This document shows, piece by piece, positions 1 through 8,325 of a DNA stretch of 61,643 nt. The stretch comes from Lachnospiraceae bacterium. Its GTDB lineage: Bacteria; Bacillota; Clostridia; Lachnospirales; Lachnospiraceae. The position numbers were made by a program, and so were the translations under genes. The stretch is taken from positions 1-61,643 of the forward strand of contig WRBB01000018.1 in NCBI GenBank assembly GCA_009779895.1, read 5' to 3'. Numbering within the stretch: position 1 is the stretch's first letter; every line of letters starts with the position of its first letter. A model generated the notes under the pieces. The model saw only the letters and a list, made by a program, of their open reading frames with translations. It did no database searches and was not told the DNA's origin.

Positions 1-54
1 TAGGAAGTGTGAAAAAGAATTAAATTCACTACAGCTTTATATCAAATCACAAAG

Positions 55-94
55 CCCGCATACCCAATAACGGCATAGGTATGCGGGTCTTTTT
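55..94 (+). terminator. Rho-independent terminator, possibly bidirectional
   Basis: A 10-bp GC-rich stem (CCCGCATACC paired with GGTATGCGGG, 13-base loop) is followed on the plus strand by TCTTTTT, the form of an intrinsic terminator for a plus-strand gene lying mostly left of the window. On the minus strand the stem is followed only by CTTTGTG, so it may also end the glycosyltransferase operon, less efficiently. A possible last few codons of a plus-strand gene end in TAA at 21-23, but too little is visible to call a gene. Confidence 0.65.
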
Positions 95-214
95 GAACGT
101 ATGTTCTGTCAAAGTCGAGATAATAATGCGGAAAAATCAAGAAAATCAAAAATACAGGTATATTAAGCAGAATTAGATAAAAATAAATCCATTAAAACAG
201 GTTTTAGATTCTTA

Positions 215-1600
215 TCATACCCGCTTAATTTTCCCCCAAGTATTTTTGTTTTTCCCATATCGAAAGAATGCGATAAAGCGTACGACAACAAGAACATATC
301 GGAAAAACGCAAACTCCAGTATACACAAAAGCAACGTCTTTAACATATCCGAAAATAATACCCGAAATTTTTGGGTGTATACTTGCTGAGAAAAAGCACT
401 CAGACTTATAATCGAACCATATATCGCATACATGACCAAAAATCCAATCATATATCCAATATTTAGCACATCCAAATAAAGTGCTAACATAATCGTTAAA
501 ATCCCAAATAACTCAATAATCGGAGCAACCAACTCATACATTAAGTAATACAAATAAGAGAAAGCACTAACCAAACCAAATTTTAAATTAAACATCACGC
601 GCCGATGCACAAACATACTTTGCAATAATCCAACATGCCATCTGCGGCGTTGTGTCCGTAAGTCGCGAAAGCTGGTTGGTGCTTGCGTCATACAAATGGC
701 ACTGGGCTGATAACACATCCGATACTCCATATTATTGTTACGACAATATCCATGTAACTTTAGCACGAGTTCCATATCCTCACCTAGATTATCCGGGCTA
801 TACCCCCCAGCGGCAACAACTGTTGACTTCTTAAACAAACCAAAAGCCCCGGATATAATCAAGTTACCATTAAAGGTATCCATCAAAATACGACTCGCCA
901 AGAAAGAGCGGTTATACTCGACTGCCTGTATACTTACCAGCAGGTTAGGCGGCAGCCGGTATCGCACTGCTTTACCGTTTTCCATCTGCACACATTGGGA
1001 AATCAGCACCATTCCCCCGGCAGCTACGGTCGTATCGTCCTCAAATACCGGTGCCACAATTTCTTTCAGGGAGTCTGTTTGCAGTTTTGAGTCTGCATCC
1101 ATACAGACAAAATAAGGGTAACGAGAAGCATTTATCCCCATGTTAAGGGCATCACCCTTACCACCATTTTTTTTGCGGATGAGGGTAAGGTTCACCCCTT
1201 TTACGATATTTTCGTAAACAACTTCCTCCGGCTGACAGACCAACACATGGTTAATCGGACGATTCATCAACTTCATGCCAAATTCATCAATTAATTTTTG
1301 AGCCATGTCATCTTCCGAACCATCGTCTATAACAATGATTTCATATTGTTGATAATCAAGGTTCAAAAGAGAGTTAACGCTGTTTACAACGGTAACAGAT
1401 TCATTATAAGCCGGAATCAGAATCGAAATCGGCAAATCATCGTGATTCAGTTTATTTTTAAACTTTAATATACGATCATCTACATACAACCGATAAGCAC
1501 CTACTATAATAGCAAAAAACGAAAAAGTTGCAAATATGATTAAGTATACAATATAAAATATGCTGACATAATAGAGGAACGTTCGTAAAAAATCCATCAT
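215..1600 (-). CDS. Membrane family 2 glycosyltransferase (processive polysaccharide synthase-like)
   Basis: A 461-residue GT2 enzyme likely to polymerise or extend a cell-surface polysaccharide from a nucleotide sugar at the cytoplasmic membrane. One N-terminal membrane segment (about residues 8-36) precedes a GT-A domain with the expected acidic motifs: DDG at 92-94, DAD at 168-170, GED at 273-275, and the QRRRW motif of processive synthases at 317-321. Several hydrophobic segments follow (about 340-445), as in PgaC, BcsA and hyaluronan synthase-like enzymes. It is the last gene of the six-gene operon; its ATG overlaps the TGA of the HEAT gene (ATGA), suggesting translational coupling. The sugar made cannot be read from sequence, and no PilZ or c-di-GMP domain is visible. 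Confidence 0.88.
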   Translation of the reverse strand: MMDFLRTFLYYVSIFYIVYLIIFATFSFFAIIVGAYRLYVDDRILKFKNKLNHDDLPISILIPAYNESVTVVNSVNSLLNLDYQQYEIIVIDDGSEDDMAQKLIDEFGMKLMNRPINHVLVCQPEEVVYENIVKGVNLTLIRKKNGGKGDALNMGINASRYPYFVCMDADSKLQTDSLKEIVAPVFEDDTTVAAGGMVLISQCVQMENGKAVRYRLPPNLLVSIQAVEYNRSFLASRILMDTFNGNLIISGAFGLFKKSTVVAAGGYSPDNLGEDMELVLKLHGYCRNNNMEYRMCYQPSAICMTQAPTSFRDLRTQRRRWHVGLLQSMFVHRRVMFNLKFGLVSAFSYLYYLMYELVAPIIELFGILTIMLALYLDVLNIGYMIGFLVMYAIYGSIISLSAFSQQVYTQKFRVLFSDMLKTLLLCILEFAFFRYVLVVVRFIAFFRYGKNKNTWGKIKRV

Positions 1601-2736
1601 ATGACGTCTTCACCTTCCCTCTCTTTTTGTAGGTTGACGTTTTGCAATGCACTTTCTAGGTCAAGCATATATTCTACAATCTCTTTCTTGTAGATACTCT
1701 CACTTTGCAAAACTTCTAATAAATCCGCTTTTTCACCCCACTCTACAAGTGTGGATGATGCATTATATCGCACATGCCAATTAGGGCTTAAGAGGGCATT
1801 CTTTAATGCCGTAACAGTATCTGCTGCCGGATATAAACTTAAAGCAATGGCCGCCCTGATGGCTAAATTAATGTCTGGCGGATTGACGATAAAATCAATC
1901 AATATCGGACGTACCGGCTCATATTTATGTTTCCCATAATAGCGGATGATGGCATTTCGCACTTCGGCACTAACCGAGGCATCCTGTAACACCGGGAAAA
2001 GCACTTCCCGATATTGACACTCTGTAAACTGAGTAATAAATTGTATCACCGGCACAAGGATATTATCATGCCACTGTCGCCGTTCATTCCACAGATAACG
2101 CGCCAGAACCTCCTTATCGCCTTTAAATCTTAACAATTCCCTTGTTAAGAGATTCTTGTGCATGAACAAAGATTGTTCATTCATGATCCGCAATGCATTT
2201 ACCACACCTTGGACACTGCCAATGCTACAAAGTGCGCTCAGGACATTTGCACGACAATAAATACTGGAGTCATCCATATATGAAATCAGAATCTCCACCA
2301 GTTGCCCATATGTGTCTCCTGCTACTTGCGGAAAGGTATAGACAAAATCAGCATAGCATGTCCGTTCAATGCGCGGCTTCCGGCTATATATTCTGGCAAG
2401 TTTCTGAAAAGTGGCATGTCTCTTGTGTACATAATCATCGTAAGCCTCCGGAAAATCATTTTTTAGATATTGTAATGCCTGAGAATACACCAACAGATTT
2501 TCTGCATTTGGCAATTTTTTCAACAATAACTTCTCGTGCTTTGATACACTAGCTTCCACACCATGAATCATGGTTGTTTGATTACGAAGGACAGCCTTCC
2601 ATCTTTTCACTTTACCTTTTGAAACAGTATTTTTGCCTCGACTATAACGGATGATTACAAAATTAAAAATCATCAATGAAATACAAACCATTATAAATAA
2701 GCCAATCAAAACATATACTCTTAAATCAGAAACCAT
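1597..2736 (-). CDS. Membrane-anchored HEAT-repeat protein
   Basis: About 379 residues. A single N-terminal membrane segment (about residues 6-28) is followed by a basic linker and an alpha-helical domain whose repeating helix pairs (for example around 'AIRAAIALSLYP' and 'NWHVRYNASSTLVEWG') resemble HEAT or PBS-lyase-type repeats, which usually act as protein-protein scaffolds. Start chosen at the ATG at 2736, because GGAG lies 8 bases upstream; the GTG at 2745 would overlap that ribosome site. It overlaps the gene upstream by 11 nt and the glycosyltransferase by 4 nt, so it probably works with that synthase, perhaps as an assembly factor (inference). No catalytic motif is seen. Confidence 0.75.
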   Translation of the reverse strand: MVSDLRVYVLIGLFIMVCISLMIFNFVIIRYSRGKNTVSKGKVKRWKAVLRNQTTMIHGVEASVSKHEKLLLKKLPNAENLLVYSQALQYLKNDFPEAYDDYVHKRHATFQKLARIYSRKPRIERTCYADFVYTFPQVAGDTYGQLVEILISYMDDSSIYCRANVLSALCSIGSVQGVVNALRIMNEQSLFMHKNLLTRELLRFKGDKEVLARYLWNERRQWHDNILVPVIQFITQFTECQYREVLFPVLQDASVSAEVRNAIIRYYGKHKYEPVRPILIDFIVNPPDINLAIRAAIALSLYPAADTVTALKNALLSPNWHVRYNASSTLVEWGEKADLLEVLQSESIYKKEIVEYMLDLESALQNVNLQKEREGEDVI

Positions 2737-4837
2737 CTTCATCACTCCAAAATTCTTGCATCATAAAGTAGGACTGCTTTAGGCGCTCATGGGTATACAC
2801 CTGATTTCTCCACCCGTGCAACGGTATTGGTGACATCGAAACTTCACCGCCTGCCATTGCAATACCGATATATATTTCTTGAATGCGAATCCCTTCCACC
2901 CCAAACCTCTCATAATAGTCGTCATGCACCTGCATATAGGATGGATCATAAAAATTTAGTAACATCCACGGCAAGCGTACTTCAACCAAATCTTCACCAA
3001 AGCAGAAGTCAGCTAAAGAATCGAAGTCTGGATTTGCCGGATCTCTTGTGCCATGTGTTAATATTCCCGTATCCCAAGACGGCAAGCGCCGTAACTCCCG
3101 AGCCTCATCAGTTAGTCGCTCAAAAAGAGAAGCCTCAATCACTAAGGTATTTTGCAGTGCTAGGGTAATTGGCACAAACTCTGAGTCCCACTTTGACGGA
3201 AATGGAATTGTAAAAGGGTTTACCCCAGTCATTTCCTCATAAAACCGCTGATATGTTGCATCGTAACGCCGGTTGACCAACAAACGACTGTTTTCCTCTC
3301 CCGATAATATCAATAAAAAGTTTGCCGGACGCTCAAACTCTAGGTCATCAAACACAGAGGTTCCCGAATGTGGTGTTACATCAATGGGTAGATAAAGGGT
3401 ATTTTGCGGACTCACTCCCTCACCGCGTATCAACAGATTTAGCCCTTCCATGTCATATTGTGCATAGATGCTAATCCCATCATACTGATGAACCCGATGA
3501 GTTTCATCCCATTCATCCGCCTTACCGTCAATCAGAACAGGACGGGCATAACGTCCCGGCTCAAAAGCCATCAGTCCATACCATTGGTCAACCGACTGTA
3601 GATTGTGCCAGTATTGGTAACGCCACGGATCTGAAGAAAAGGCTGTGTTCCAAGTACGTCGCTCCCATGTATCCTGCCAAGTGGAAATAAAACTTCCGCC
3701 CCAGCCACTTTCTTCTATCTGCATCACTGTTTTGGCAAGGGCTTCACCTTGCTGTTGCTCGTTAAGTGGTGGCTCATCCATTCGACTCGGTGCGCGACCG
3801 GTTGAAAAACCAAAGCCTGTTGCAATCACCGGCATACTATGGTATTGTGCCAGCAAATCTAAATACCCATTATAGATACAACTACGATCTAAGTCTGCCA
3901 AAATTGGTGCCAAAGCTTCATATTGATTGACTGTTAGATAGTCTATAAAATCCTCAGCAAAGGGAAATAGCCGATATCCTGCAAATGTACCTGCCATCAT
4001 AGCTTCCGAGGGGAGAATATTCTCCGCATCTAACTGCACGTATTTCCGCAACTGCGTTGCATAAGCGGGCGCATACTCCAAAAAATCTATGGCCGGATTT
4101 GAAATAAAACCAATCGGGCGCTGTACTTTAAACTTCCTTGATTCGTAGGAAGTTGCAGTATCCATTACTTGCGCAAGCATCACTTCAAATCGTGAGGCAC
4201 CCTCCGCTGCACGAAAGAATTCGCCTTCAAAACGATCAAGCAAATCCGGCTCAAAGTGATTCATGAATGTGATTTCATCCGGATCCCAATCAAGACCCAC
4301 TAAAAAACCAACCACCCAAGGTGATACATCAGATAGAAACACCTCTACCCCGCTGCTATCAAAAAGATTGATCCTACGCCCATGAATAATGTCTATCGCT
4401 TCCTTGAATGCAGAGGTCAGGCTATTATAATCGTACCCATCTACCCCTTGCAAAAGAAGCAACGGCCTGTCATTCTTTGTATTGAAATTATATAAAGCAT
4501 AATAAAAATTAGAGTCCATAATATTGGGAACATAAAGCGCATTGGCATTCATCGCATCAATATATCCAAACCATCGATAATAATCATACGCATTGGCACC
4601 GAAGTCCCAAGCCATGTGTCCCGGAGTAGATGGAGGCATCTCCACACCACGTAAGGTTAAGGGCGTATAAAACCCATCCGGGTCTTGATACATAATGGCA
4701 TCTCCCTCTGCTCGAAATATAGCCGATACAGGAGCATTTGGTCTAAAATCAATAAACATACTTCTGGAAAAATATGCATAAAATGCTCCTAGTACAACAG
4801 ACATCACGACTAATATCATAATGAGATACTTCCGCAT
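2726..4837 (-). CDS. Membrane-anchored glycoside-hydrolase-like TIM-barrel protein
   Basis: 703 residues. One N-terminal membrane anchor or uncleaved signal (about 5-24) is followed by an extracellular region resembling a GH TIM barrel: an 'AYDYYRWFGYIDAMNANALYV'-type early strand (about 83-103), a GLDWDP segment at 181-186, and a STWQDTWERRTWN segment at 385-397, then a beta-rich C-terminal region. In related GH-like proteins as I recall them, the strand-end positions carry Glu (E-W-x-P and E-F-G); here they read GLDWDP and TGFGFSTG (340-347), so ordinary retaining hydrolase chemistry is doubtful. It lies between the CotH-like and HEAT genes. It may bind or remodel the polysaccharide made by the operon; that role is inferred. 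Confidence 0.6.
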   Translation of the reverse strand: MRKYLIMILVVMSVVLGAFYAYFSRSMFIDFRPNAPVSAIFRAEGDAIMYQDPDGFYTPLTLRGVEMPPSTPGHMAWDFGANAYDYYRWFGYIDAMNANALYVPNIMDSNFYYALYNFNTKNDRPLLLLQGVDGYDYNSLTSAFKEAIDIIHGRRINLFDSSGVEVFLSDVSPWVVGFLVGLDWDPDEITFMNHFEPDLLDRFEGEFFRAAEGASRFEVMLAQVMDTATSYESRKFKVQRPIGFISNPAIDFLEYAPAYATQLRKYVQLDAENILPSEAMMAGTFAGYRLFPFAEDFIDYLTVNQYEALAPILADLDRSCIYNGYLDLLAQYHSMPVIATGFGFSTGRAPSRMDEPPLNEQQQGEALAKTVMQIEESGWGGSFISTWQDTWERRTWNTAFSSDPWRYQYWHNLQSVDQWYGLMAFEPGRYARPVLIDGKADEWDETHRVHQYDGISIYAQYDMEGLNLLIRGEGVSPQNTLYLPIDVTPHSGTSVFDDLEFERPANFLLILSGEENSRLLVNRRYDATYQRFYEEMTGVNPFTIPFPSKWDSEFVPITLALQNTLVIEASLFERLTDEARELRRLPSWDTGILTHGTRDPANPDFDSLADFCFGEDLVEVRLPWMLLNFYDPSYMQVHDDYYERFGVEGIRIQEIYIGIAMAGGEVSMSPIPLHGWRNQVYTHERLKQSYFMMQEFWSDEDGF

Positions 4838-4852
4838 AGAAAACCTCCTAAC

Positions 4853-6409
4853 TTATTGCAAAATCCACAGTGCATGGCGGGAGGGGTGGCTAAATTGTCG
4901 CAATGCTTCAATGTGGTCATCCATAAATCGCCCACGCTCTATCATATAATCACGCATCCACTCTTGGGCCTCGGCAAAGCTTGACGGGTTCAAATCATAT
5001 ATCGTCATACCCTCCGCCGCTTGTGCAAGAGTTGGAATACGATGGGAATAATGATTTACCTGGGATGGGTCAAAGCTATATCCCCAAACCTCATAATTGC
5101 GCTCAATTGCACTGCCTAACCAGTCTTCTACTTCCTGCATATAATCAACCAATCGCTCTTCAGCCAAAGGGCCGCTACGTAACTCATGCCAACGACGGAT
5201 GACCCGCCCGGTAAAATCAGGGCACATCATCAAGCGATCAAACCATCCGCGGTCAGCAAGCAGAAATTCATCCGCCGGCATTGATAAGAAAAAATTATCC
5301 ATTACATTATTGAAATCCCAAACCGGACCTGCCACAAGCCGACCACGCACATCCTTGTGGAGGTAGGTGGAGCCGGCCCATAAATCATTATTTCCTATAA
5401 ACTCATTGATGATGTAAAAATCAACAAAAGAGTTTACATCAATATACTGCTCATATACGCGAGAATCCCAAATGATTTCCGGCGAATATAGGAGTCGCTC
5501 GACAGTGCTTACACTTCTCGCCACATAGTCACGTACCACCTCATCTTGTTGGGCAAGCGGAGGATATAAAATCTCCATCGTGTTACCTCCTTCCAGACGA
5601 TACGTATAAGTAACGAAGGTGTTCATTTTCCGTTCAGGGGTGTGAGTCATTGTATCCAAGCGGACAAGATAACTTGTAACCGGTACGCCTTCCCGGTGGC
5701 GGTTTACACTAACCCGATATGGGCTTACTCTTATGGTTTCCATCAGAGCGTAAACACCTTGATATTCCCCATTTAGGATGAGTTCAAAAAACCGCACCTC
5801 CGGAACAAACTGCTCCGGTCCCATAACCTCAGCGGCCATATTCATCCACATATAATTACGCATCAATGTTTTATCCAAAAATGGACCATGCAATGCCCAT
5901 TCAGCATGAGGATCCATACCAAGGAGTGGTAATGGGTTCCCTTCTCCATCGGGCTCAATCAAACTGAGACGGTAGTTTGGTTTGTCAAAGAAACGTGAGG
6001 AATTACCGCGCAAACGCATCATTGCCAAAGACTCATAAGCCGGAACGTCATCCGCATGATTCCAATCATTCAGATTATCTATTACCGATACCGCAGCCTC
6101 TATTTCACTCTCTCCATCGGGCGTTGTCACAACTCCTGCATTAAGTCCCCGGTCAAAAAGACCTGATTCATAAGTGACCGGTCTTCCCGGTATTTCCGCA
6201 CCAAAGGTATTGATTTCAATCAGTGGTAAATGCGTACAAAGCGTACCGTCATCGCAACGCAAACAATCGCCCAAATCCGCTTCGCTTGGACGCTCAAGGT
6301 GCTGCTGGTAACGCCGCACATCTTCGTTTGCCCCTACATACGCTAATCCCACTATAGTCGCCACAATAACCAAAAAAGCGACTACATAATAAATCATACT
6401 CCGTCTCAT
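4853..6409 (-). CDS. CotH-family kinase-like protein, membrane anchored
   Basis: 518 residues with an N-terminal membrane segment (about 7-25) and a CotH domain. Visible CotH features are RGNSS at 134-138, the HGPFLDKTLMRN stretch at 174-185, EYQGVYALMETI at 215-226, and GPVWDFN at 361-367 (metal-binding region; the last residue is Asn, where many CotH proteins have Asp). B. subtilis CotH is an atypical kinase that phosphorylates spore coat proteins. This protein has its domain outside the membrane and sits with a VTC and a DUF4956 gene, a recurrent neighbourhood, so its substrate is more likely an envelope protein or glycan (inference). A CxxC-type cluster (Cys50, Cys53, Cys58) follows the anchor. 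It is 3 nt from DUF4956 and 15 nt from the GH-like gene. Confidence 0.82.
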   Translation of the reverse strand: MRRSMIYYVVAFLVIVATIVGLAYVGANEDVRRYQQHLERPSEADLGDCLRCDDGTLCTHLPLIEINTFGAEIPGRPVTYESGLFDRGLNAGVVTTPDGESEIEAAVSVIDNLNDWNHADDVPAYESLAMMRLRGNSSRFFDKPNYRLSLIEPDGEGNPLPLLGMDPHAEWALHGPFLDKTLMRNYMWMNMAAEVMGPEQFVPEVRFFELILNGEYQGVYALMETIRVSPYRVSVNRHREGVPVTSYLVRLDTMTHTPERKMNTFVTYTYRLEGGNTMEILYPPLAQQDEVVRDYVARSVSTVERLLYSPEIIWDSRVYEQYIDVNSFVDFYIINEFIGNNDLWAGSTYLHKDVRGRLVAGPVWDFNNVMDNFFLSMPADEFLLADRGWFDRLMMCPDFTGRVIRRWHELRSGPLAEERLVDYMQEVEDWLGSAIERNYEVWGYSFDPSQVNHYSHRIPTLAQAAEGMTIYDLNPSSFAEAQEWMRDYMIERGRFMDDHIEALRQFSHPSRHALWILQ

Positions 6410-6412
6410 CTT

Positions 6413-7093
6413 TTACCCACTTATTTCGTCATTTTGCGTGACAATGTTTACGTACTCCATACCATCTCTCTCATACAATAGCTGAGTGATACTTTTCTCT
6501 CCTTTATAGGTGCGCTCATATGTTTTCCGGCCCATTTCAAAGATAAACTCTACGCTACTGGGGGTAGTATTTTTCACCCGAAGCAAAGGCTTCATATTGA
6601 AGTGCTGGAATACAATTCCCTCAATGTCATCCTCCAGGCCTTTTTGCGCTTTAATAATCAGTAGGATTCTATTTTCGTTGCGGACTCTTCCCATGAAAAG
6701 CAAAACAATAAACACAACACCACTGCCGATAATCGCCGTCCAAAAATCCCCTACACCGCTGCATAAGCCGATAATAACCGCCCAAAAGATATAGGTGGTA
6801 TCTCTTGAATCCTTTACAGCAGTACGGAAACGCACAATCGACAACGCCCCCGCCATACCCAATGACAAGGCAATATTATTGCCAATTACTGTCATAACGG
6901 TACAGGTTAGAATCGTAAGTGTCACCAAGGAAACATTGAACTTCTTACTATAAGAAGTTCCCCCTGCGTGGGTATACCAGTAAGAAACGTAAATAACCAC
7001 GCTTAATAGTGCTGCCACCGCAATACGGATCGCAATCTCACGAATCGTTAAACCTCCACTTTGTGCAATCATGTCTAATAGGATGTTTCTCAT
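6413..7093 (-). CDS. DUF4956 family membrane protein
   Basis: 226 residues with three or four hydrophobic segments in the first 140 residues (about 20-42, 55-85, 105-140) and a soluble C-terminal domain of about 85 residues. The segment 'MAGALSIVRFRTAVKD' is typical of DUF4956 proteins, which are commonly encoded beside VTC-type and CotH genes. No enzymatic function is established. The gene lies 14 nt after the VTC gene and 3 nt before the CotH gene. A membrane partner or channel for the VTC protein is a reasonable guess but is not shown by the sequence. Confidence 0.85.
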   Translation of the reverse strand: MRNILLDMIAQSGGLTIREIAIRIAVAALLSVVIYVSYWYTHAGGTSYSKKFNVSLVTLTILTCTVMTVIGNNIALSLGMAGALSIVRFRTAVKDSRDTTYIFWAVIIGLCSGVGDFWTAIIGSGVVFIVLLFMGRVRNENRILLIIKAQKGLEDDIEGIVFQHFNMKPLLRVKNTTPSSVEFIFEMGRKTYERTYKGEKSITQLLYERDGMEYVNIVTQNDEISG

Positions 7094-7107
7094 TTAGGCA
7101 CCTCATT

Positions 7108-7806
7108 TCATAAAAATAAATATTTTTTTCCGATTGCCCTGCCAAGGCAATACTTACTAACTGCTAATTCACTGGCGTTGATCTCATTAATGGCATCTTT
7201 GATATAACTGAGCAAAAAGCCATTAAACTTAACTTCCATAACCACCAAGGACGGATCAAATATCATATTCTCCACTAAATCCTCTGAGAAGATATCGAAA
7301 CTGGATTCCGATCCTTTGATATGGTGGTCAAAGGTAATTCTTATTTCATTCTCATCCGCCACAAACACTTTTCTTGTGTATGCCACTACCGCCTTCGGTC
7401 GATAACACTGCATATGCATCAGCCCAAAGCATTCGCCGGCAAAACCGGAATTGAACTCTAGAAGTACCGAATAATCCCCATTTATCAAACGACGCGACTG
7501 TTCTTTATTTAATGCTAAAGAACGTTTTTTCTGCATCATGCCTTGTTTTTGCTTCATCTCAAGCTTTGCATATTGAGGGTCGGTGCCATAATTACGCAGC
7601 CGTATCTTTCTGCGCAGGTCAACACCGTCAATCTTTTCCTCAAAGTCCTTATCATCGATGGTGTCAAAGTAGAGCGAACGAACTAAATAACCATCTCCGC
7701 TGCTATGCTCGTCCTCCATAAAGAGTTTGCTAAATCGACGAGAGATGTTATAATATTGTTCGATGTTAATTAAATACTTCTTTTCCTGCCTTAATACTTC
7801 ATTCAT
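7108..7806 (-). CDS. VTC-domain (polyphosphate polymerase-like) protein
   Basis: 232 residues spanning a single VTC domain of the triphosphate-tunnel type. The characteristic charged strands are present: EKKY at 8-11, RSLYFD at 43-48, RKIRLR at 66-71, and LEMKQK at 82-87, which in yeast Vtc4 line the tunnel that binds nucleotide and polyphosphate. Bacterial homologues are annotated as polyphosphate polymerase domain proteins, though most are not biochemically tested. This is the first gene of the operon, behind a good promoter at 7852-7880. It may make polyphosphate or another phosphoryl donor for the CotH-like kinase or the glycan (inference). Confidence 0.85.
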   Translation of the reverse strand: MNEVLRQEKKYLINIEQYYNISRRFSKLFMEDEHSSGDGYLVRSLYFDTIDDKDFEEKIDGVDLRRKIRLRNYGTDPQYAKLEMKQKQGMMQKKRSLALNKEQSRRLINGDYSVLLEFNSGFAGECFGLMHMQCYRPKAVVAYTRKVFVADENEIRITFDHHIKGSESSFDIFSEDLVENMIFDPSLVVMEVKFNGFLLSYIKDAINEINASELAVSKYCLGRAIGKKYLFL

Positions 7807-7851
7807 AATCCATTTCCCTAACGGTTTTTCTCAACAATAATATATGGCTTA

Positions 7852-7880
7852 ATTTTAACACAATTTCACTATTCGTACAA
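7852..7880 (-). promoter_or_regulatory. Sigma-A-type promoter of the VTC-to-GT2 operon
   Basis: On the minus strand TTGTAC (-35, 7880-7875) and TAAAAT (-10, 7857-7852) are separated by exactly 17 bases, about 45 bases before the VTC start codon. No other comparable promoter was seen between this point and 215, and the six genes are separated by at most 15 nt or overlap, so they probably form one transcript. Confidence 0.55.
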
Positions 7881-7983
7881 CCTTTATCTGAAAATATGTA
7901 TTGTTTCTCAACTTCCTCTTATGTTATTTCAAGTAAGTTCGAATGTTTCGTAAATGATAAAACCTATATGATTATTTTTTTCA

Positions 7984-8034
7984 CAAAACAAAAAGTGCTA
8001 TAAAGCCTACAAATGACAGCTTTCTAGCACTTTA
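7984..8034 (-). terminator. Terminator of the tRNA-Val/tRNA-Met transcript
   Basis: Read on the minus strand, AAAGTGCTAGAAAGC pairs with GCTTTATAGCACTTT across a 12-base loop and is followed by TTTTTGTTTTG. It starts two bases beyond the 3' end of tRNA-Met, so the tRNA pair ends here. Confidence 0.8.
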
Positions 8035-8035
8035 G

Positions 8036-8109
8036 TAGCGGAAACTGGACTTGAACCAGCGACACTACGGGTATGAACCGTATGCTCTAGCCAGCTGAGC
8101 TATTCCGCC
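8036..8109 (-). tRNA. tRNA-Met (CAT anticodon, elongator type)
   Basis: A 74-nt cloverleaf with acceptor GGCGGAA/TTCCGCT, D arm GCTC/GAGC, anticodon stem TACGG/CCGTA with loop TTCATAC (anticodon CAT), T arm GCTGG TTCAAGT CCAGT, and discriminator A. The G1-U72 acceptor pair and overall sequence match elongator tRNA-Met of Firmicutes rather than initiator tRNA, which has an unpaired C1. CCA is not encoded. Confidence 0.93.
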
Positions 8110-8180
8110 TTATTTCATAACTCGAGAATAGGTACTTTTCTATCACCGCATACCAATCCCCTATACAAAAAGAAAAACTA

Positions 8181-8253
8181 TGGGACCTACTGGGTTCGAA
8201 CCAGTGACCCCCTGCTTGTAAGGCAGGTGCTCTCCCAGCTGAGCTAAGATCCC
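8181..8253 (-). tRNA. tRNA-Val (TAC anticodon)
   Basis: A 73-nt cloverleaf: acceptor GGGATCT/AGGTCCC, D arm GCTC/GAGC, anticodon stem CCTGC/GCAGG with loop CTTACAA (anticodon TAC), T arm ACTGG TTCGAAC CCAGT, discriminator A. It is first in a two-tRNA transcript with tRNA-Met 71 nt downstream. CCA is not encoded. Confidence 0.95.
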
Positions 8254-8292
8254 ATACAATCTAAAAGGGCTTGAAAACAAACCCGCTTTGCT

Positions 8293-8322
8293 ATTATACT
8301 ATTTCCGCTTTGCTACTGTCAA
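8293..8322 (-). promoter_or_regulatory. Promoter of the tRNA-Val/tRNA-Met pair
   Basis: Consensus TTGACA (8322-8317) and TATAAT (8298-8293) with an 18-base spacer on the minus strand, about 40 bases before tRNA-Val. It begins immediately beyond the stop codon of the YheO-type gene. The 11-base sequence TAGCAAAGCGG occurs twice here, once in the spacer and once just downstream of the -10. Confidence 0.8.
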
Positions 8323-8325
8323 GTA

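Noticed and set aside
735-1115. A 126-codon plus-strand open frame opposite the glycosyltransferase.
   Set aside because: No ribosome site, composition of an antisense shadow, and the minus-strand frame has clear GT2 motifs.
4853-6409. The Asn in the CotH GPVWDFN motif as evidence of a dead kinase.
   Set aside because: I recall DFN also occurring in CotH proteins of this neighbourhood type, so it is not enough to claim loss of activity.
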